Shown: positions 6,518 through 7,583 of the stretch, piece by piece
Position numbering within the stretch: the stretch's first letter is position 1
Layout of the letters: each line of letters opens with the position of its first letter
Source of the DNA: Bacteroidota bacterium
Lineage (GTDB): Bacteria; Bacteroidota; Bacteroidia; Bacteroidales; Prolixibacteraceae
Direction of reading: 5' to 3'
Assembly: GCA_013203755.1 (NCBI GenBank)
Contig: JABMPI010000510.1
Span: 1-7,583 of the forward strand
DNA length: 7,583 nucleotides
The notes under the pieces: model-generated
The model's database searches: none
What the model was told of the DNA's origin: nothing
Seen by the model: only the letters and a program-made list of their open reading frames with translations
Program-made: the position numbers and the translations under genes

Positions 6518-7561
6518 ATGAAGAATAGATTTTTAATGTTAGTGACTATGCTAATTGGCAGTTTGGTATTATTTAGTCAATGTGTAGATAAAACAGCAGT
6601 TGATTTAAAAGTAAATGAAGCTGAGAAGAAGGTTGATGTACTAGTAGATGGTAAACTTTTTACCTCCTACATTTATCCCGACAATATTATGAAACCGGTT
6701 TTATGGCCCGTAATTTCTCCTGCCGGAAATATGCTTACACGCAGTTTTCCAATGATAAACAAAGATGGTGATCGTGTTGATCATCCTCACCATGTTGGAA
6801 TTTGGTTAAATTATGGCGATGTAAATGGATTGGATTTTTGGAATAATTCAGAAGCAATTTCACCAGAAAAAAGTCATGATTATGGAACCATTTATCATCA
6901 ATCCATTGAAAAAGCCGTAAGTGGAAAAGGGAAAGCAACTCTGCTTACCACTGCAGTTTGGAAATCGCCGGATAATACACTTATGTTGGAGGAGCAAACT
7001 GGTTTTGATTTTATTGCAGTTGAGAATGCGAACATTATCGACCGGATCACAACCTTAAAAGCAGTAATTGATGAAGTAAAATTTACCGACAACAAAGAAG
7101 GAATGTTTGGCATTCGGGTAGCTCGCGAACTTGAACTTCCCTCAAATAAACCATCAGAATTAGTTGATTCACATGGAATTGTTACTAAAGTTCAGCAAAT
7201 GGATAATACCATTGTAAAAGGTAATTACAGAAGTGCCGAGGGTATTGAAGGTAAAGAAGTTTGGGCAACCCGCGGCCGTTGGATGAAACTCGCAAGTGAA
7301 ATTAACGGTGAACAAGTAGCATTGGTAATCATTGATCATCCTTCAAATATTGGGTATCCAACTTACTGGCACGCTCGTGATTATGGTTTGTTTGCTGCAA
7401 ATACCCTGGGGCAAAAAATATTTTCTAAAGGTGAAAATGAATTAAATTTTAGTTTGAAAAAAGGTGAGTCTGTAACCTTTAAATACAGGCTTGTTGTGGC
7501 AGCCGAAAATTTAACTGACGAACAAATTAACAAACTGGCAGACGAATATGCAAAATTATAA
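6518..7561 (+). CDS. DUF6807 ('PmoA family') exported protein
   Basis: The 347-residue product has an N-terminal hydrophobic signal (5-20) followed by FSQC (19-22). Cys22 could be a lipidation site, but Gln at the -1 position is unusual for a lipobox, so ordinary secretion is an alternative. The body has motifs I recognise from DUF6807: MKPVLWPVISPAG (58-70), DHPHHVGIW (88-96) rich in His, KEGMFGIRVA (193-202), and IDHPSNIGYPTYWHARDYGLF (272-292 region). Proteins of this family are often labelled 'methane oxygenase PmoA', but nothing here resembles a membrane-bound methane monooxygenase. The family's biochemical role is unknown to me. It commonly appears beside Gfo/Idh/MocA oxidoreductases and sugar-active genes in Bacteroidota and Planctomycetes, as here, where it follows the oxidoreductase after 15 bases. 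The conserved His cluster (H89, H91, H92) and H285 could form a metal or catalytic site; this is inference. Only 22 bases follow the stop, so further operon members may lie beyond the window. Confidence 0.8.
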   Translation: MKNRFLMLVTMLIGSLVLFSQCVDKTAVDLKVNEAEKKVDVLVDGKLFTSYIYPDNIMKPVLWPVISPAGNMLTRSFPMINKDGDRVDHPHHVGIWLNYGDVNGLDFWNNSEAISPEKSHDYGTIYHQSIEKAVSGKGKATLLTTAVWKSPDNTLMLEEQTGFDFIAVENANIIDRITTLKAVIDEVKFTDNKEGMFGIRVARELELPSNKPSELVDSHGIVTKVQQMDNTIVKGNYRSAEGIEGKEVWATRGRWMKLASEINGEQVALVIIDHPSNIGYPTYWHARDYGLFAANTLGQKIFSKGENELNFSLKKGESVTFKYRLVVAAENLTDEQINKLADEYAKL

Positions 7562-7583
7562 TTAAATTAGGTGGAACTTAAAT

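Noticed and set aside
6518..7561. Reading the last gene as a methane monooxygenase subunit because the family is labelled 'PmoA'
   Set aside because: The protein has one N-terminal hydrophobic segment and no multi-span membrane region, and its neighbours are sugar-active genes. The family name appears to be a misnomer.
1..7583. tRNA/rRNA genes, CRISPR arrays, insertion sequences or attachment sites
   Set aside because: I found no regularly spaced repeats, transposase-like proteins, terminal inverted repeats with target duplications, or cloverleaf-like sequences; nearly all bases are covered by the six coding genes.

Overview
The window looks like a Bacteroidota chromosome, probably an environmental Marinilabiliales or Prolixibacteraceae type, though the sequence does not fix the lineage. 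The basis is A/T-rich DNA, start codons preceded by A-rich leaders without clear Shine-Dalgarno sequences, lipoprotein and exported sugar-active enzymes packed in short operons, and a membrane-anchored winged-helix regulator. I see six protein genes in three transcription units, and no RNA genes, mobile elements or CRISPR array.

Positions 1-3765 (+ strand) hold a tight three-gene unit with gaps of 9 and 7 bases: the 3' part of a PL10-type pectate lyase, a lipoprotein beta-propeller resembling oligogalacturonate-lyase/TolB-like proteins, and an exported GH39 glycoside hydrolase with both catalytic glutamates. Together they suggest breakdown of a pectin-like or other uronate-containing plant or algal polysaccharide in the cell envelope. 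The unit starts upstream of the window. No SusC/SusD pair is visible.

Positions 3794-4978 (- strand) encode a one-component regulator: a cytoplasmic winged helix, one membrane span and a large periplasmic domain. It converges on the GH39 gene across an A/T-only inverted repeat and is divergent from the next unit. The 189-base divergent spacer (4979-5167) carries two copies of a GTTAACGGnAAA motif, spaced 53 bases apart, plus related half-sites.

Positions 5168-7561 (+ strand) hold a two-gene unit (15-base gap): a Tat-exported Gfo/Idh/MocA-family oxidoreductase and a DUF6807 ('PmoA family') protein with an N-terminal export signal. The best candidate for an undescribed system is this exported oxidoreductase/DUF6807 pair, possibly controlled by the divergent trans-membrane regulator and working beside the pectin-type enzymes. 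That link is inferred from gene order and not demonstrated.
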